NCBI GenBank assembly: GCA_963824475.1 | Contig: CAWGPR010000003.1 | Span: 558,001 to 622,000 of the forward strand | Length of the DNA: 64,000 nt | DNA from: Roseiarcus sp963824475 | Lineage (GTDB): Bacteria > Pseudomonadota > Alphaproteobacteria > Rhizobiales > Beijerinckiaceae | Reading direction: 5' to 3' | Shown: in pieces, positions 1 through 8,317 of the stretch | How positions within the stretch are numbered: the first letter of the stretch is position 1 | Layout: every line of letters begins with the position of its first letter | The notes under the pieces: generated by a model | Database searches by the model: none | What the model was told of the DNA's origin: nothing | What the model saw: the letters and a program-made list of their open reading frames with translations, nothing else | Translations under genes and position numbers: made by a program

Positions 1-384
1 GGCACGAGCTTCATGGCCCGGGGCGCCAAGGCCCTCATCATCGACGCCGGCGTGCGCGACGTGAAAACGCTGACCGAGATGGGCTTTCCCGTGTGGAGCA
101 AGTGCGTAAGCGCCAAGGGCACGGTGAAGGCGACGCTGGGCTCGGTCAACGTGTCCGTGGTCTGCGCCGGCGCGGCGGTCAGGCCTGGCGATGCGATCGT
201 CGCTGACGACGACGGGGTCGTCGTCGTGCCGGCCGAATGGGCGGGTAAGACAGCCGAGGCGGCGAAAGCGCGGGAGGCCAACGAGGACGACAAGCGCGCC
301 AAGCTCGCCGCCGGCGTGCTCGGCCTCGACATGTACAAGATGCGTGAGCCGCTCGAAAAGGCGGGCCTCAAGTATGTCGACTGA
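1..384 (+). CDS. galC: 4-carboxy-4-hydroxy-2-oxoadipate aldolase, 3' part (cut by window start)
   Basis: C-terminal ~127 residues of an RraA-like class II aldolase of the 4-hydroxy-4-methyl-2-oxoglutarate / 4-carboxy-4-hydroxy-2-oxoadipate aldolase family (GalC/LigK/ProA). It cleaves the last intermediate of the protocatechuate 4,5-cleavage pathway to pyruvate and oxaloacetate. The reading frame is open from base 1, so the gene starts outside the window. The family's metal and substrate-binding stretch IIDAGVRDV and the WSKCVSAKGTVK segment are present, followed by the acidic DDDGVVVVP strand and the usual C-terminal helices. It lies 15 bases before ligI, and the next four intact genes belong to the same pathway, which supports this role over other RraA-like proteins. 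Naming between galC, ligK and proA is a matter of convention. Confidence 0.9.
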   Translation, partial: GTSFMARGAKALIIDAGVRDVKTLTEMGFPVWSKCVSAKGTVKATLGSVNVSVVCAGAAVRPGDAIVADDDGVVVVPAEWAGKTAEAAKAREANEDDKRAKLAAGVLGLDMYKMREPLEKAGLKYVD

Positions 385-398
385 AGGCGCTTGAAAAA

Positions 399-1346
399 GT
401 GAACGACGTCGCCAAGCCCGTCACCGGGCCGTTCGAGAAGACCAAGGGCTGGCTCGACTGGTTCGAGGGGCCCAGCAAGCCAAGCTTTTCGCTTCCTCCC
501 GGAGCCATCGACGCCCATTGCCATGTGTTCGGCCCGGGCGCTGAGTTCCCCTACGCGCCCGAGCGCAAATACACGCCCTGCGACGCCAGCAAGGCGCAAT
601 TGTTCGCGCTGCGCGACCATCTCGGTTTCGATCGCAACGTCATCGTGCAGGCGACCTGCCACGGCGCCGACAATAGCGCCATGGTCGACGCCCTGCTTTC
701 CAGCGACGGCCGGGCGCGTGGCGTCGCCACCGTGCGACGCGACGTGACCAACGCGGAATTGAAGCGGCTGCATCAGGCGGGCGTGCGCGGAGTGCGGTTC
801 AATTTCGTCAAGCGGCTGGTCGACTTCACGCCGCGGGACGAGCTGAAAGAGATCGCCGAGCGCATCATCGAGCACGACTGGCATATCGTCGTCTATTTCG
901 AGGCGGCGGACTTGGCCGAGCTTGAGGATTTCCTCTCCGGCCTGCCGACGACCATCGTCGTCGACCACATGGGCCGCCCCGGCGTGACGAAGCCGGTTGA
1001 CGGCCCGGAATTCGCGCGCTTTCTCAAGTTCATGGATACTTACGAGAACGTCTGGTGCAAGGTGACGGGCGCCGAACGCCTGTCCGTTTCCGGTCCGCCG
1101 GCGCTGAACGGCGAACGGAACCCCTACCGCGACGTCGTCCCGTTCGCGCGCAAGGTGGTCGAGGAATTTCCGGGCCGGGTGCTATGGGGCACCGATTGGC
1201 CGCATCCGAATCTGAAGGACCATATGCCAGACGACGGGCTCATGGTCGACATCATTCCCCATGTCGCTCCCGCAGCCGATCTTCAGGACCTGCTCATGGT
1301 CGACAATCCGATGCGGCTCTACTGGCCTGAGGAGAGGAGACGCTGA
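399..1346 (+). CDS. ligI: 2-pyrone-4,6-dicarboxylate hydrolase
   Basis: 315-residue amidohydrolase-superfamily enzyme that opens 2-pyrone-4,6-dicarboxylate to 4-oxalomesaconate in the protocatechuate 4,5-cleavage pathway. An HxH metal-type motif near residue 40 (DAHCHVFGP), a VVDHMGRP strand around residue 190 and the GTDWPHPN motif with the catalytic Asp near residue 265 match LigI. Translation starts at a GTG 15 bases after the preceding stop, and ligA begins 3 bases after its end, so the genes read as one operon. Length is close to the family norm. Confidence 0.92.
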   Translation: MNDVAKPVTGPFEKTKGWLDWFEGPSKPSFSLPPGAIDAHCHVFGPGAEFPYAPERKYTPCDASKAQLFALRDHLGFDRNVIVQATCHGADNSAMVDALLSSDGRARGVATVRRDVTNAELKRLHQAGVRGVRFNFVKRLVDFTPRDELKEIAERIIEHDWHIVVYFEAADLAELEDFLSGLPTTIVVDHMGRPGVTKPVDGPEFARFLKFMDTYENVWCKVTGAERLSVSGPPALNGERNPYRDVVPFARKVVEEFPGRVLWGTDWPHPNLKDHMPDDGLMVDIIPHVAPAADLQDLLMVDNPMRLYWPEERRR

Positions 1347-1349
1347 ACC

Positions 1350-1796
1350 ATGGCGCTCGAAAAGCCCTATCTCGATGTTCCCGGCACGACGATTTTCGAC
1401 GCCGATCAGTCCCGCCAGGGCTATTGGCTCAACCAGTTCTGCATGTCGCTGATGAAGCCCGAGAACCGCGCCCGCTTCAAGGCCAACGAGCGCGCCTATC
1501 TCGACGAATGGAAGATGACCGAGGAGCAGAAAGAGGCAGTCCTGGCGCGCGACCTCAACCGCTGCATCGGGCTCGGCGGCAACATCTATTTCCTCGCCAA
1601 GATCGGCGCGACTGACGGCAAGAGCTTCCAGCAGATGGCGGGCAGCATGACCGGCATGACGGAAGAAGAATATCGCGACATGATGGTCAGGGGCGGCCGC
1701 TCGGTCGAAGGCAACCGGCGCCTCGGCGAGGACGGCGACGCCCAGCCGCACCGTCAGCCTCAAGGCGCGTCGGCCGCACGCAGGAAGGACCCTTAA
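1350..1796 (+). CDS. ligA: Protocatechuate 4,5-dioxygenase alpha subunit
   Basis: Small (148 aa) alpha subunit of the class III extradiol ring-cleavage enzyme that opens protocatechuate between C4 and C5. It begins with the family's YLDVPGTTIFD motif, followed by the helical LigA domain (LNQFCMSLMKPENR, then GGNIYFLAKIG). The last ~30 residues are a basic tail after MTEEEYRDMM. The subunit caps the active site of LigB; it does not carry the iron ligands. It ends one base before the ligB start codon, the usual alpha-beta order. Confidence 0.93.
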   Translation: MALEKPYLDVPGTTIFDADQSRQGYWLNQFCMSLMKPENRARFKANERAYLDEWKMTEEQKEAVLARDLNRCIGLGGNIYFLAKIGATDGKSFQQMAGSMTGMTEEEYRDMMVRGGRSVEGNRRLGEDGDAQPHRQPQGASAARRKDP

Positions 1797-1797
1797 G

Positions 1798-2655
1798 ATG
1801 GCGACGATCACCGCCTCGGTCTACACCTCGCACGTGCCCGCGATCGGCGCCGCGCTCGACCAGGGCAAGTCGGGCGAGCCCTACTGGAGACAGGTATTCG
1901 ACGGCTACGAATTCTCCAAGACATGGCTCAAGGAGCACCAGCCGGACGTCATCTTCCTCGTCTTCAACGATCACGCGACCGCGTTCAGCCTGGACTTTAT
2001 CCCGACCTTCGCCATCGGCACGGCGGCGGAGTTCGCGCCCGCCGACGAAGGCTGGGGGCCGCGTCCGGTGCCTAAGGTGATCGGTCATCCCAAGCTCGCC
2101 GCGCATATCGCGCAGTCGGTGATCCAGCAGGATTTCGATCTCACCATCGTCAACAAGATGGACGTCGATCACGGTCTGACTGTGCCCTTGAGCCTCATGT
2201 GCGGCCAGCCCAAGGCCTGGCCTTGTCCGGTCATCCCGTTCGCGGTCAATGTCGTCCAATATCCGGTTCCCTCAGGCGCGCGCTGCTTTGCGCTCGGCCA
2301 GGCGATCCGCCGGGCGATCGAGAGCTATGACGAGCCGCTCAAAGTGCAGATCTGGGGCACCGGCGGCATGAGCCATCAATTGCAGGGCCCGCGCGCCGGC
2401 CTCATCAACGCGCAATGGGACAACGCCTTCCTCGACCAGCTGATCGACGATCCCAAGGGTCTGTCGAAGATGCCGCATATCGACTATGTGCGCGAGGGGG
2501 GCAGCGAGGGCATCGAGCTCGTGATGTGGCTGATCGCGCGCGGCGCGATGTCCGACCTCGCCGGCGGGGCGAAGCCGAAAGTCGTCCATCGCTTCTTCCA
2601 CGTGCCGGCTTCCAACACCGCCGTCGGTCATCTCATTCTGGAGAATGCGCGATAG
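1798..2655 (+). CDS. ligB: Protocatechuate 4,5-dioxygenase beta (catalytic) subunit
   Basis: 285-residue catalytic subunit of the Fe(II)-dependent extradiol dioxygenase that turns protocatechuate into 4-carboxy-2-hydroxymuconate-6-semialdehyde. Candidate iron ligands of the family are visible: the N-terminal His in YTSHVPAIG (residue ~12) and the His in VFNDHATAF (~60). The DVDHGLTVP stretch supplies the second-sphere/catalytic His (~120). The start ATG follows ligA by one base. Its product is the substrate of LigC, encoded 157 bases downstream. Confidence 0.94.
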   Translation: MATITASVYTSHVPAIGAALDQGKSGEPYWRQVFDGYEFSKTWLKEHQPDVIFLVFNDHATAFSLDFIPTFAIGTAAEFAPADEGWGPRPVPKVIGHPKLAAHIAQSVIQQDFDLTIVNKMDVDHGLTVPLSLMCGQPKAWPCPVIPFAVNVVQYPVPSGARCFALGQAIRRAIESYDEPLKVQIWGTGGMSHQLQGPRAGLINAQWDNAFLDQLIDDPKGLSKMPHIDYVREGGSEGIELVMWLIARGAMSDLAGGAKPKVVHRFFHVPASNTAVGHLILENAR

Positions 2656-2672
2656 CGCTTCTTCGGTCCGAA

Positions 2673-2784
2673 CCGTCATTGCGAGGAGCGCGGCGACGAA
2701 GCAATCCAGGGGAACGTCGGGCGCCTGCGGTCTCTGGATCGCCGCGTCCCCGCGGGTCCAAAAGCCCGGGGGTCGCAATGACGG
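2673..2784. repeat. Palindromic intergenic repeat between ligB and ligC
   Basis: A perfect 12-base inverted pair (CCGTCATTGCGA at 2673-2684 and TCGCAATGACGG at 2773-2784) encloses a second, imperfect inverted pair (GCAATCCAG at 2701-2709, CTGGATCGC at 2734-2742). This is the layout of the dispersed, non-coding palindromic elements common between genes in Bradyrhizobium, Rhodopseudomonas and relatives. It would fold into a long hairpin in the lig transcript. The match to that repeat class is from memory of the typical core, not from a search. Confidence 0.7.
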
Positions 2785-2812
2785 GGTCGACCTCTAGCCT
2801 TCGGAGACTCCC

Positions 2813-3766
2813 ATGCCCAACACACTCAAGGTCGCGCTTGCCGGCGCCGGCGCCTTCGGCCTCAGGCACCTCGACGCGATCAAGCAGATCGGCGGGATCG
2901 AGGTCGTCTCGCTCGTCGGGCGCGAGCTCGACAAAACCAAAGAGGCGGCGGCGAAGTACGGCGTCGGTCACGTCACGACCGATCTCGCCGAGGCCCTCAA
3001 GCTGCCGGGGCTCGACGCGGTGATTCTGGCGACGCCGACGCAGATGCACGCCGTGCAGGCGCTTCAGTGCCTGAACGCCGGCAAGCATGTGCAGATCGAG
3101 ATTCCGCTCGCCGACAGCCTGAAGGATGCGGAGGCTGTGGTCGCGATGCAGAAGGAGACCGGGCTTGTCGCCATGGTCGGCCACACCCGCCGCTTCAACC
3201 CGAGCCATCAGTTCGTGCGCCGGCGCATCCTTGAAGGTGAATTCCATATCCAGCAGATGGACGCGCAGACCTATTTCTTCCGCCGCACCAACATCAACGC
3301 GCTCGGGCAACCACGCTCCTGGACCGATCATCTCTTGTGGCATCACGCCGCGCACACGGTCGACCTGTTCGCCTATCAATGCCGCTCACCAATCGTCAAA
3401 GCCAATGCCTTGCAAGGGCCCATCCACCCCACGCTCGGCATCGCCATGGACATGAGCATCCAGCTGAAGGCGGAGAATGGCGCGATCTGCACGCTGTCGC
3501 TGTCGTTCAACAACGAGGGACCGCTCGGCACCTTCTTCCGCTATATCGGCGACACGGCGACCTACATCGCGCGCTATGACGATCTCTATAACGGCAAGGA
3601 CGAGAAGATCGACGTGAGCAAGGTCGACGTGTCGATGAACGGGATCGAATTGCAGGACCGCGAGTTCTTCGCCGCCATCCGCGAGAACCGCGAGCCCAAC
3701 GCCAGCGTCGCGCAGGTGCTGCCGTGCTACCGGGTGCTCGACGACCTCGAGCGCCGGATGGGGTGA
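2813..3766 (+). CDS. ligC: 4-carboxy-2-hydroxymuconate-6-semialdehyde dehydrogenase
   Basis: 317-residue Gfo/Idh/MocA-family NADP-dependent dehydrogenase that oxidises the ring-cleavage product (as its cyclic hemiacetal) to 2-pyrone-4,6-dicarboxylate, the substrate of LigI. The N-terminal Rossmann fold shows the dinucleotide loop AGAGAFGLRH (residues ~10-19) and ILATPTQMH (~75). The family motif around the catalytic region, LLWHHAAHTVDLF, lies near residue 180. The start ATG follows GGAGACTCCC. It is the last recognisable gene of the lig cluster and converges on the minus-strand unit at 3790. Confidence 0.92.
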   Translation: MPNTLKVALAGAGAFGLRHLDAIKQIGGIEVVSLVGRELDKTKEAAAKYGVGHVTTDLAEALKLPGLDAVILATPTQMHAVQALQCLNAGKHVQIEIPLADSLKDAEAVVAMQKETGLVAMVGHTRRFNPSHQFVRRRILEGEFHIQQMDAQTYFFRRTNINALGQPRSWTDHLLWHHAAHTVDLFAYQCRSPIVKANALQGPIHPTLGIAMDMSIQLKAENGAICTLSLSFNNEGPLGTFFRYIGDTATYIARYDDLYNGKDEKIDVSKVDVSMNGIELQDREFFAAIRENREPNASVAQVLPCYRVLDDLERRMG

Positions 3767-3789
3767 TTGTCGCGCGCGCAGCGATCGCA

Positions 3790-4321
3790 TCACTCCTTGC
3801 TGTGCGCCTTTTTCTCGGAATGCGCGGCAGATGCGGCGGGCGGGGCAGGTGCGGAGGGGGCGGTCTGACCGAGGCCCACCGTGATGGCGAAGAGCCGCCA
3901 CTGCCCGTTGACCGGCGCGTAGACGAGATCGAAATTGATCTGCGCCGGCGCCGACGGGAAGAAACCCGTCATTCGCATCATGCCCTCGGCGTCGATCTGC
4001 GGCAGCAGCGTCAACTCCGGATCGAGCACCGCGACGCCCGAGAGATCGAGAGACTCGTGACGGAGGCCGGCGAAGATTTCGCCGAGCCGCGCCGCGCTGT
4101 TCGCCTGGAAGGCCGGCGCGCCGAGATCGCGCAGCACGGTAATTCCCGGTCTTGTTCGCCTGATCGAGCGCGATCAACGTCGAGCGCACCAGGATCAGCA
4201 CGCCGTTGCGGTCGATGCGCGCAAGCTTCGGCTGCTGCTCTGCAGCGCCGATCGGCGCCGCCGCGCCCGCCAGGATGGCGGCAAGGATGAGGAGCTTGAG
4301 ACCCGGCTTCGATTTCACCAT
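3790..4321 (-). pseudogene. Small exported protein of unknown function coupled to the YadA-like gene, frameshifted
   Basis: Read with one frame correction at about 4137-4143, this encodes ~177 residues. It has an N-terminal signal peptide (basic MVKSKPG, hydrophobic LKLLILAAILAGAAAP, then GAAEQ), a mixed alpha/beta body (ARIDRNGVLILVRS, then RLGEIFAGLRHESLDLSGV, then NFDLVYAPVNGQWRLF) and an Ala/Pro-rich, Lys-ending tail. The two frames meet at NKTGNY and VLRDLGAP, consistent with two lost bases or one extra. The start ATG overlaps the stop of the upstream adhesin gene (ATGGTGA at 4321-4315), which implies translational coupling. I do not recognise a named family. An envelope role alongside the adhesin is inference. 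The break may be a sequencing error rather than true decay. Confidence 0.6.
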
Positions 4322-6466
4322 GCCCATGTCGCGCCCACGCGCGCGCCGACCCCTCCCTCACGAAAACCCGCGCCGACTCCGGCGTTGAGGACGAGGTTGT
4401 CGCTGACGCGGAGTTGCGCCGATCCGCCGAAGGCGGACTCGCCGCGGAACGTGCCTACGTTAGCGGTGATAGCATATCTCTTGTTATCCGGCAGGGCGGC
4501 CGCGCCAAGCGCGATCGCGATCGCCGTGCCTTCGTAGGCGCGCGGGATCGATTGCTGCATGGAGTTCACGCTCTGCTGGAGCCCGGCGACGCTCTGCTCC
4601 ATTCCGCCGACACTGGCGCTGAGCGCCGCGATGTCCTGCGGGCCGTAAGCCGACGCCGCGGCGTGACCTCCCGCGTCGGTGCTTATGAATTTGGTGACGC
4701 CGCTCTGGGCGGCGGCGCTCGCCGCCGACGCCACGCCCGGCACGACGAGCGTGGTCGCGGACGTGCCGAGCGTCACTTGATTTGGCGCGGTGCTCACCGC
4801 GCCTGCGCCGATCGCCGTCGAGCCAGCGAAGCCGTTGGTCGAGGCGCCGCGGCCAAGCGCGGTCGAGTTGGCGCCCGTCGCGACGGCGCCCTGGCCGATC
4901 GCCGTGGCGTTGTCGCCGACGCCCGGAGCGACGCCCGCGGTCGCGCCGGCGCCGAACGCCGAGGCGTTATTGGACAGGGCCTGCGCGCCCGAGCCGACGG
5001 CGGTGGTCGGGTCCGCCGAGGCGACGGCGCCCTGGCCGATTGCGGTCGCCCCGATTCGGGTCGCGCTCGCCCCTTGGCCGATCGCGGTCGCCCGGTCGGC
5101 GATCGCGGCGGCGCCTTGGCCATAAGCCGTCGCCGTCGCACCGTAGGCGACGCTCTGCGCGCCCGTCGCGGTCGCGGTCGCGCCGTTGGCGGACGCCTCA
5201 TAGCCTGTCGCGCTCGCCTGGACGCCGATGGCGCTGCTAAATGAGCCGATCGCCGTCGCCGCCGTGCCGTTCGCATTGGCGGCCTGGCCGAAGGCGCTCG
5301 CGTTGACGCCGTTCGCGTTGCTGAACTCTCCGGTCGCCGTGGCGCCGCTCCCGTTGGCCACGCTGCCGACGCCGACCGCGGTGGCGTTCGTCCCGGCTGC
5401 GTTTGCCGCCTGGCCGAAGGCGCTGGCGCTCGCGCCGGTCGCGGCGCTCGCCACGCCGACCGCGGTGGCGTTGGTTCCGGCTGCGTTTGCCGCCTGGCCG
5501 AAGGCGCTGGCGCTCGCGCCGGTCGCGGCGCTCGCCACGCCGACCGCGGTGGCGTTGGTTCCGGCTGCGTTTGCCGCCTGGCCGAAGGCGCTGGCGCTCG
5601 CGCCGGTCGCGGCGCTCGCCACGCCGACCGCAGTGGCGTTGGTTCCGGCCGCGTTTGCCGCCTGGCCGAAGGCGCTGGCGCTCGCGCCGGTCGCGGCGCT
5701 CGCCACGCCGACCGCGGTGGCGTTGGTCCCGGCCGCGTTTGCGGCATAGCCGAATGCGCTGGCGTTCGTTCCGGTCGCCGCGCTGCCGGCGCCGATCGCC
5801 GTGGCGGCGTCGCCAGCCGCGTTAGCCAGTTCGCCGAAGGCGCTGGCGCTTGCGCCGGTCGCCTGGCTGGTCGCTCCAATGGCGGTCGCCGCCGCGCCGC
5901 CGGCGCTCGCTCCCTCGCCGAAGGCGCTGGCGGTCGCCCCAGTTGCGTTGCTGGCCGCGCCGGCCGCCGTCGCCTCAAGGCCCGCGGCGTTGGAGAACGC
6001 GCCGAAGGCGCCGGCGTAATCGCCCGTGGCGACGCTGCCGGCGCCGGCCGCCGTCGCCTCAAGGCCAGTGGCGTTCGAGAAAGCGCCGAACGCGCCGGCG
6101 AAATCGCCCGTGGCGATGCTGGCGTCGCCCGTCGCGGTCGCCTGCGCGCCGCTGGCGGAGGAGTCGAAGCCGCTGGCGGTGGCGTAAGGACCCGTCGGCG
6201 CTGGCGTTGGCGCCGGTCGCGGTCGCTCCGCCGCCATTGGCGTCGGCGTCCGAGCCGCAGGCCGTGGCCGTCGGGAAGCCATTGTCGGAGGCGCCGCCTG
6301 CGCCGCCGGGAATAGGCCCGGCCCCGGTGAATGAATTTCCGCAGGTGAAAGCTTCGGCGGGAAGGGAGAAAGCCAGCGCTCCGGCGGCCGAGGCGACGCC
6401 GGCCAGCGAAGCCGCGCGGAGCCGTCGACGGGAGAGCAAACTCAGTTTCCGGAGATTGATGCGCAT
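4315..6466 (-). CDS. YadA-like trimeric autotransporter adhesin (one frameshift near the N-terminus)
   Basis: Outer-membrane trimeric autotransporter of the YadA/Hia class, ~716 residues after one frame correction. The signal peptide starts at ATG 6466 (MRINLRKL ... ALAFSLPAEA). A long head follows, made of ~14-residue YadA head motifs (forms of AxAxGxxAxAxGxxAxAxG). Next come a short heptad-like neck (SVGGMEQSVAGLQQSV) and a C-terminal YadA anchor of four beta strands ending in TWAW, with a terminal aromatic. The frame breaks at a CCC run at 6191-6193 (GGG in the coding strand): upstream reads GANASADG in one frame and continues as PYATASGFDSS in another, so one G is surplus. All 5' and 3' parts are otherwise intact. 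The stop overlaps the start of the downstream exported protein. The break could be phase variation, decay or a sequencing indel. Confidence 0.82.
5401..5736 (-). repeat. Four tandem 84-bp repeats in the adhesin head
   Basis: Four consecutive 84-bp units start at 5401, 5485, 5569 and 5653, nearly identical at the DNA level (a few third-position changes such as GTTCCGGCT/GTTCCGGCC). Each encodes 28 residues of YadA head (FGQAANAAGTNATAVGVASA...). A fifth, diverged unit begins at 5737. In-frame units of this size can be gained or lost by slippage or recombination without breaking the gene, so head length could vary. Confidence 0.85.
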
Positions 6467-6890
6467 GAAATCCGCCTGACTTTTGCCACGGATTGACCCG
6501 GAGAATGTCACTCTCCCGCCACACCTAAGCGTCGCTCCGCTCCGGGGCGCAAGCGCAATCTTGCTTGATGCTGGGTTCGCGGAGTCGATTTGCCGACAGT
6601 GTTGCGCGTCAGGCGCCTTCTGAACGCTGTTGTCCAATTTTCTGGTGGATTTTCAGGCTTCTAGCCTGATTCGCCAGCGTAGCTGGTTGCCAGCAATCGC
6701 CACGCTGCCGCCTGACTGCGGACGAAACGAGCAATATCAGAATCGAGGCGCGTGCGAATCGCGCCCAAAGGGACGCACGGCGAAGGCAGAGCCGCCAATT
6801 CCTGTTCCTCGGCGACACGCGCCGCGCGCCGGCACGAAAAGCGGTTGGCGACGGGCTCCGCATATCGAGGACGCGAACGCCCGGCGTCAG
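6467..6890. other. Intergenic region upstream of the adhesin gene
   Basis: 424 bases between the YadA-like start and the aspC stop. Open frames here have no recognisable product, no convincing ribosome binding site and a different amino-acid profile from the neighbours. It should hold the adhesin promoter (minus strand); I see no clear -35/-10 pair, operator or strong hairpin. Confidence 0.5.
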
Positions 6891-8093
6891 CTACCTCAGC
6901 TCGGCCGTGAACTTCTGGATCTTCTTGCACGCCTTTTCGAGCTGCTCGAGCGACGTCGCGTAGGAGACGCGGAAGTTCGGCCCCTGGCCGAACGCGCTGC
7001 CCTGCACAACGGCGACGCCCTCCTCGTCCAGAAGCTCGGCGGCGAAGTCGACATCGCTCGCGAGCACCTTGCCCGACGGCGTCTTCCTGCCGATTGCGCC
7101 GGCGCAGGACGGATAGACATAGAACGCGCCTTCGGGCTTCGGGCACTTCAGATGCTGCGCCTGGCCCAGCATCGACACGACCAGATCGCGCCGCTCCTCG
7201 AACGCCTTGCGGCGCACGGGGATGAAGTCCTGCGGCCCGTTCAGCGCCTCGACCGACGCCCATTGCGCGATTGTGCAGGCGCCCGAGGTCTGCTGACCCT
7301 GCACCATGTCCATCGCCTTGATGAGTTCGGCCGGGCCGGCGGCGTAGCCGATGCGCCAGCCGGTCATCGCATAGGCCTTGGAGACGCCGTTCATGGTCAG
7401 CGTGCGCGGCTTCAAGGCGGGCTCGATCTGCACAGGGGTCGTGAACTCAAAGTCGCCGTAGACGAGATGCTCGTACATGTCGTCGGTCAGCACCCACACA
7501 TGCGGATGGCGCATGAGCACGTCGGTGAGCTCTTTCAGTTCGTCGCGCGTATAAGCCGCGCCCGACGGGTTCGACGGCGAGTTCAATACCAGCCACTTGG
7601 TGCGCGGCGTGATCGCGCGCTCGAGATCCTCGGGCTGAAGCTTGAACCCCTTGTCGATCATCGTCGGCGCGATCACCGGCGTGCCGCGGTTGATCGCCAC
7701 CATTTCCGGATAGCTCACCCAATAGGGCGCCGGGATTATGACCTCATCGCCCTCGTTCATGGTGACCAGGAAGGCGTTGTAGAGGATCTGCTTTCCGCCG
7801 GTGGCGACGATCGTGTCGGAGGGCTTGTAGTCGAGCCCGTTCTCACGGCTAAATTTGGCGGCGATCGCTTCGCGTAAGGGGGGAATGCCGAGCACCGGCG
7901 GGTACTTGGTCTCGCCGCGCTTGATCGCCTCGATCGCGGCAAGCTTGATGTTGTCGGGAGTGTCGAAATCCGGCTCGCCGACCGAAAGCGAGATCACCTC
8001 CCGCCCCTTGGCTTTGAGGTCGCGCGCCTTCTGCGTCATCGCGATGGTCGCGGATGGCTTGACGCGAGAGAGGACGTCGGCGAGGAAGGCCAT
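6891..8093 (-). CDS. aspC: Aspartate aminotransferase (class I/II, PLP-dependent)
   Basis: 400-residue fold-type I aminotransferase of the Ib aspartate/aromatic type found in rhizobia. It interconverts aspartate and 2-oxoglutarate with oxaloacetate and glutamate in the cytoplasm. Visible motifs: SVGEPDFDTP (residue ~37), TGGKQILYNAF (~100), SPSNPSGAAYT (~172) and NGVSKAYAMTGWRIGYA (~235), which carries the PLP-binding Lys and the phosphate-binding Arg. An in-frame extension reaches 8309, but MAFLADVLSRVKPSAT at 8093 is the usual family start. The gene stands alone, downstream of a lysR gene on the same strand but separated by a terminator-like hairpin. Confidence 0.92.
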   Translation of the reverse strand: MAFLADVLSRVKPSATIAMTQKARDLKAKGREVISLSVGEPDFDTPDNIKLAAIEAIKRGETKYPPVLGIPPLREAIAAKFSRENGLDYKPSDTIVATGGKQILYNAFLVTMNEGDEVIIPAPYWVSYPEMVAINRGTPVIAPTMIDKGFKLQPEDLERAITPRTKWLVLNSPSNPSGAAYTRDELKELTDVLMRHPHVWVLTDDMYEHLVYGDFEFTTPVQIEPALKPRTLTMNGVSKAYAMTGWRIGYAAGPAELIKAMDMVQGQQTSGACTIAQWASVEALNGPQDFIPVRRKAFEERRDLVVSMLGQAQHLKCPKPEGAFYVYPSCAGAIGRKTPSGKVLASDVDFAAELLDEEGVAVVQGSAFGQGPNFRVSYATSLEQLEKACKKIQKFTAELR

Positions 8094-8257
8094 GGGAGAC
8101 GAGCGCCTTTCGGGTGCGGGGGATTTGAGCGTCGCACCTATAGTGAGACGAGCGCTCGGGGACAACCCCGGCTCTTCACAGACCGCCGGCGCGGCGCGAC
8201 AGAACCTCAGCCGGTCCCTCCGACTGCCGCCGATCGCTGGAGGGGGAAGCGGAGAAC

Positions 8258-8289
8258 AAAAAGCCGCCACTGCGACAGGCGATGACGGC
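8258..8289 (-). terminator. Candidate rho-independent terminator after the LysR gene
   Basis: On the minus strand GCCGTCA (8289-8283) can pair with TGGCGGC (8269-8263; one G-T pair) and is followed at once by TTTTTG. It sits ~30 bases after the LysR stop codon, where a terminator would be expected. A competing 9-bp stem (8273-8281 with 8289-8297) overlaps it. Confidence 0.45.
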
Positions 8290-8317
8290 GCCTGTCGGGC
8301 GCGGGTCATTGACCGCG

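Noticed and set aside
4794..6524. 576-codon Arg/Pro/Ala-rich minus-strand frame in the adhesin
   Set aside because: Alternative frame of the repetitive YadA-like head; the real frame ends in a proper YadA anchor.
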